Assembly: GCA_002900995.3 (NCBI GenBank) | Contig: CM035306.1 | Location: 4,330,008-4,394,007 of the forward strand | Source: Ganoderma boninense | Taxonomy: Eukaryota > Basidiomycota > Agaricomycetes > Polyporales > Polyporaceae | Reading direction: 5' to 3' | Length of the DNA stretch: 64,000 bases | In this document: positions 59,609-64,000 of the stretch, piece after piece | How the letters are laid out: every line of letters begins with the position of its first letter | Position numbering within the stretch: position 1 is the first letter of the stretch | Position numbers and translations under genes: made by a program | The notes under the pieces: generated by a model | Database searches by the model: none | Told to the model about the DNA's origin: nothing | Seen by the model: the letters and a program-made list of their open reading frames with translations, nothing else

Positions 59609-61833
59609 TCGACGTACGCAACATTGGGGGTCTCCGTCGCCGAGGACGCTCGAGAGGTCGACGGGATGCGCTCACCAGTCCGTCCCATCCACCCCTTCCT
59701 TCTCCCCATCGTCGTTTTGACTCATTGCTACTTCGTGCATATGCTCGACGGCTGTACGAGTTGGCCCCGAGAATCAAGGTCGAAGAGTGGTTGTTGGTGG
59801 ACATTCGGTGCGGTACTATTCACCCTTCTTATGTTACGTCACTTTACCTATAGCCGCTACTATGATACTACGTCCGGTCGGTCGTTTCTCTTCTCTTATC
59901 TTTCCCCTATTATTGGCGCCGCGACAGCTAGCACCGTCTGGCGTCGTAGCGTGTCGCCTATGTAAGCAAAGGTTTGTGTGTATGGAGCGTATGATGTTTG
60001 TCTGTTGCAGGTGTCGCTTACCAATAATCGAAAAGATGCCCTGTGTCTGTCTGTGACTGTGCGATGAATTCCGCGTTGGGAAGGGGGTCTGCTGAAGATG
60101 GGAGAAACCATAGAAACGTCCGTCGTCATCCATCTGTTGTTGACGAACGCTCCTGGAGGCTGATTGGTGGTAACAGTCACCTTAGATTTCATACACAAGG
60201 TCGAAGGGAGCACTGCGTGTCGCCCTGAAGTCGTTGCTGCATTAGGGTGAGGAGCGTTTTGTGAGTTTTTCTAGGACTTTCGCGTCTTCCTGTCCCGCTG
60301 CAGGGGTGAGCTGCAGCGCGGGCGTGCTGCGCAATCCGGGTTGAGCAAGCTCCTCTACAGTCGATGTGGTGCTGGGGATGCATGGCTGTCCGGCATGTTT
60401 CGGTCGCGGAAATATATTTCGATCTCCTTCGATCAACGTAATGCTGTATACCCTGCGCCGATGGACACTGGCTCACCTTCGCTCACCTCTGTCGGCGTGC
60501 TGGTCCGACGCTACCTTTCCGCATGTGCCTGTGCGATGTGAGCGTATATCTAGTCCGCCGTAGTCACCCCCTAGGGTCTCATATTCATTGCTTTCTGCTT
60601 CTTCCATCATTCGGGTCGCCGTCCTCGGTCAGAGAACCTCCGACTGGGTTGTGCGCACGCACTCGTGTGATCAAGCTCAGGTGCGGTAACTCCTCTGGTG
60701 TTCCTCTCTGCCGATCGTATTCACTGACATTTAACGCAGACTGCTGCTACGTTTCCCCAAAGGTCCGTCCGGCGAGCTGCCCATTATCATTATCATGTCT
60801 ACCTACGTGTCCTGACGAAGAACCAAGCAGGACTGCCATGAGCGGCTGTCGTTACAATCGGTTGACCCCGACTCCCGTCCGCGCCAACAGGAGCGAGGAA
60901 AAGGAAATCGAGGAGTCGGCGCTGTTCGACAGCGCCTGAGACCACGAGCCCTCGAACAACTCGTGGAGCTATGTATACCACTTAGCGCTATCCGGCCTAA
61001 GCGCTGAAGAGCTACGCCTTGCACGGTAGCATCCAGTTCCAGTTCCAGTTCCTGTTGTGGGCCTAGAAACAGAAACAGGTCGACGAGCGCAATTCCTCCG
61101 GTCATCCTACGTCACACCCTTCCTGGAGACGAATTAGAGACCTGCACCCTTCGAGTGCCGTATCCCGTGGTTCGTTCTGTCTAGCATCGCCCACCGGCCA
61201 CTGAGCTGGTCTCACCTCTGTCGCGATTGCAATCGGAGCGCGCGTACCGCTATCGGCCATTTCGAAGATCGCGGAATGACGTCGTGGGGGCTCGCCATAT
61301 CACGGCTATGGTATTCAAGGCTTCGTGTATGGCCACAGAGCGGACAACGTGGGTAGAGCGCTCTAGCGGTCAATGTGGCCAGCTCTACTCGCGACGTTCA
61401 CCGGACCCGGACCCGGAGCAGGGCGAAGGTGAGCGTCACCATGCCAAGGCACGTCCGCACGCGGGCCCGAACGAGGAGCCTGCAAGCTCCACTCACATAG
61501 ACTGTTCAGCGCGCACTCTCCCAGGCGGTCTCTGCCACCGTCGACCCGGCAGTTCCAGTGGGCATCGTCCTGGCGCTTCCCCAGTTGCGTCACCGCGGGG
61601 TCGGTCGACACATCCATCCATTCGTGCTTCATTCTGATACGTGTCACTCACTCGGTTCCCTGTCAGCTAGGAGGGAGATTAGGTTGCAGTGTCAGGACCA
61701 ATCTCGCTGGGCGAGCGAGAAACGCGCTGCACGGAGGGGAAGATATAAGGCCTCCTGCGAGGTCTGTCCTTTTCTCTAGTCTTGTTGGACTCCACTCATC
61801 CTTCTCCCTCCCTCTTTTGTCCTTCTCATCGTC
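59609..61833. other. Long intergenic region, no gene supported
   Basis: 2.2 kb with only short frames on both strands. A weak ATATAAG at about 61744 may serve the FAD-oxidase gene. Confidence 0.45.
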
Positions 61834-63776
61834 ATGCGCAGAGTCCTTGCATGCTCTGTCGTCCTTTCTGCCATATCCTCCGCGCTCGGTTCTTGGATCC
61901 CGTACAGCCAGCTCAAAACCCGCGGCAGAAATGGCCTCCTCGACTGTCTCGAAGATGCCGGTCTCGACCCCGTCGTTGAGGGCGACCCTGAATATGCTAC
62001 CGAGGCTCTGCCCTTCAACCTCCGGTAACACACTCTGGGACACTTGAATCCTGGCTTTTATCGCTGATCGATTTCCTCAGATTCCACTGGAAGCCTGCCG
62101 CTCTCGTATATCCTACGGACGCCGAGGGCGTCGCAGCCGCCGTCAAGTGCGGCGGCGACCACGATGTCAAGGTCAACGCACGGAGCGGCGGCCACTCCTG
62201 TAAGAACACCCTTCCGTACGCCTTCGCTGTATACCGTTGACGTTGACACATTCTGTGCGCTGCATCAGACGCCGCGTTCGCCTTGGGCGGTGAGGACGGC
62301 CACCTGACCGTCAGCCTCGACCACCTCCGCCACCTTTCCCTCCGCGGCGACGAGGTCACCTTCGGCACCGGCAACCGTCTCGGCGACGTCGCCCTCTACC
62401 TCTGGGAGAATGGTGCGTCTGCTCCTGCACGAGGCGCGGTGGCTCTGTGGCTCTGTGCTCGCGGGGCGCCTGCACCCAAACGGCGGCCTGAACTCTAACT
62501 CAACGATGCTGCATGCTTGACAGGCCAGCGCGCAATGGCGCATGGTACTTGTCCGTACGTCGGCTCTGGCGGTCACGCTGGCCAGGGCGGCTTCGGGCTG
62601 CCCTCACGCGCATGGGGGCTGCTCGCGGACCAGATCACGTCGCTCGAGATCGTCACCGCCGACGGTACCATCCGCACCGCGTCCCACACGCAGAACGCGG
62701 GCCTCTTCTGGGCGGCGACCGGGGCGGGCGCGTCGTTCGGCATCATCACCTCGTTCACCGCGGCGACGCACCGCGCGCCCGACTCTGTCGCGTTCTCGTA
62801 CACGTTCGCCGACTATGGGGCGGAGGAGGCGAGCAGGGGCCTGCAGGCGTGGCAGAGATTCGCGAGCGACCCACACAGCAAGCTCGACCCCGCCGTCGGC
62901 CTGCAGATCCACGTCGAGCCCGACGACGAGAAGGCCATCGTCTTCTCCGTCTCTGGCGTCTACTGTGAGTAGTGGCAGCCGTACTTCCTCCGAGTGCTGC
63001 ATGATGACGTTAACCCGACGCATCCATCCTCTGGATCTGATACATGATGGTGCCCCAAAACAGACGGCGTGGACATCGCGACAGTCAACGCCACCTTCGC
63101 GCCGCTCCTCCAGGAGCTCGGTGCGCCGACCGGCATCTCGCTGCAGGAGCAGGACTGGATCACGTCCGTGCTCAGCCTGGGCGGCGCGAGCAGCATCGCG
63201 GAGCTCAACACGACGCTCGCGCCGGACGGCAACGACACGTTCTACGCGACGTCCACGTTCGTGCCCGCCGCGGCGCCGATGATGAACCGCGCGGCGTCCG
63301 ACGCGCTGTTCGCGTACTTCTACGGGCCCGGGGCGCGGACGGACGTGGAGTGGTTCGTGATCTTCGACCTGTATGGGGGCGGGGACTCGGCTGTGACGAG
63401 TAAGGGCGCGGACTACAACGCGTTCGACGCGCGCGACGCGCTGTACTCGATCCAGTACTACGGGACTATTCCGGAGTCCGTCACGGACGCGGACGGGATC
63501 GCGTTCATCCAGGGCATGAAGAAGGCCGTCGAGGACAACCAGCCCGAGACGCGGTTCAAGGAGTATGGTGCGTGCTTGCGTTCGGCACGCTGTCGTTCGC
63601 GGGGCTTGGGGCTGACTGTGACTGTGTGCCGGCGTGGTGCAGTGAACTATATCGATAGCACGTACACCGCGGAGGAGTCGCACAAGCGCTACTACCCGAC
63701 GCACACCGAGAGGCTCAGGGAGCTCAAGGACAAGTATGACCCGAAGCGTGTCATCAGCTTCCCTCAAGACTTCTGA
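61834..63776 (+). CDS. Secreted FAD-linked oxidase (glucooligosaccharide-oxidase/BBE-like)
   Basis: Exons 61834-62024, 62081-62199, 62269-62412, 62524-62964, 63064-63567, 63643-63776 give 510 aa, all in phase. Seen: a signal peptide (residues 1-19), a PCMH-type FAD-binding domain with KVNARSGGHSY (His102) and GTCPYVGSGGHAGQGGFG (Cys161), LEIVTADGTI, LFWAATGAGASFGII, and a C-terminal berberine-bridge domain ending NYIDSTY…RLRELKDKYDPKRVISF. Known: the His plus Cys pair marks bicovalent FAD attachment, as in fungal glucooligosaccharide and chito-oligosaccharide oxidases of carbohydrate family AA7, which oxidise sugar reducing ends and release H2O2. The exact substrate cannot be read from sequence. 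Confidence 0.92.
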
Positions 63777-64000
63777 AGACCGTGTCTCGGACCTGGCTGA
63801 GGTCTGGGAGGGCGTTGTCAGGGATTTGTTCCTGGAAGTGGTATGGACAAAGTATAATGAACCGTAGATTATAATGTTCTCTGTCTATAGTACACATAGT
63901 CTGCATCGCTGATACTACACGTTTTCATGAAAGACAAGGCTGCGGTATTGAATGTCTTCGTTCCGTGCACCGACGCTGCCAGTGTGGGTTCGGGAGACCG

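Overview
The window is nuclear DNA of a filamentous basidiomycete, most likely an Agaricomycete. Genes are dense and GC-rich, carry many 47-100 nt GT-AG introns, and encode typical fungal proteins. These include an Asi-type membrane RING ligase, adenylosuccinate synthetase, SKN7, VPS11, ATP18, a BuGZ/ZNF207 homologue and a bicovalent-FAD oligosaccharide oxidase. A Helitron with a complete Rep-helicase and expanded F-box genes fit the same lineage. There are no prokaryotic, CRISPR or phage signatures.

Layout. 0-16.6 kb is a housekeeping block: the 5' part of a minus-strand gene at the left edge, an Asi1/Asi3-like multi-pass RING E3, a small secreted Kre9/Knh1-type protein, ADE12, a basic-region polyQ protein, an unknown 180-aa protein and a fungal lipocalin-like protein. 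17.9-43.2 kb is a repeat-rich island. It holds two near-identical F-box gene units and the tail of a third, a ~6 kb Helitron (Rep-helicase plus a companion OB-fold-like gene), a duplicated ~570 bp block, a ~350 bp degenerate tandem array, a ~9 kb gene-poor stretch with one small gene, and two 100-N gaps. 43.6-64 kb is again gene-dense: SKN7, VPS11 (minus), ATP18 (divergent from VPS11), an NmrA-like Rossmann protein, an alpha/beta hydrolase (minus), the BuGZ homologue (divergent from the hydrolase) and a secreted FAD oxidase.

Two themes stand out. First, the repeat island is best explained as a ~19.7 kb tandem duplication. The sequence between the gaps begins and ends with the same 47 bp, and each gap falls where near-identical sequence would be missing, so a second Helitron copy and a third F-box gene may be hidden there. 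Second, several conserved genes show single-base frame breaks (Asi-like, basic-region protein, one F-box copy, VPS11, NmrA-like) while neighbours are clean, which points to residual sequencing indels rather than real pseudogenes. Several genes also carry introns far longer than normal here (about 0.3-1.2 kb), one holding a MITE-like element with inverted ends.

Exon boundaries are hand-derived from splice signals and reading-frame continuity. Family assignments come from recognised motifs; no database search was run.
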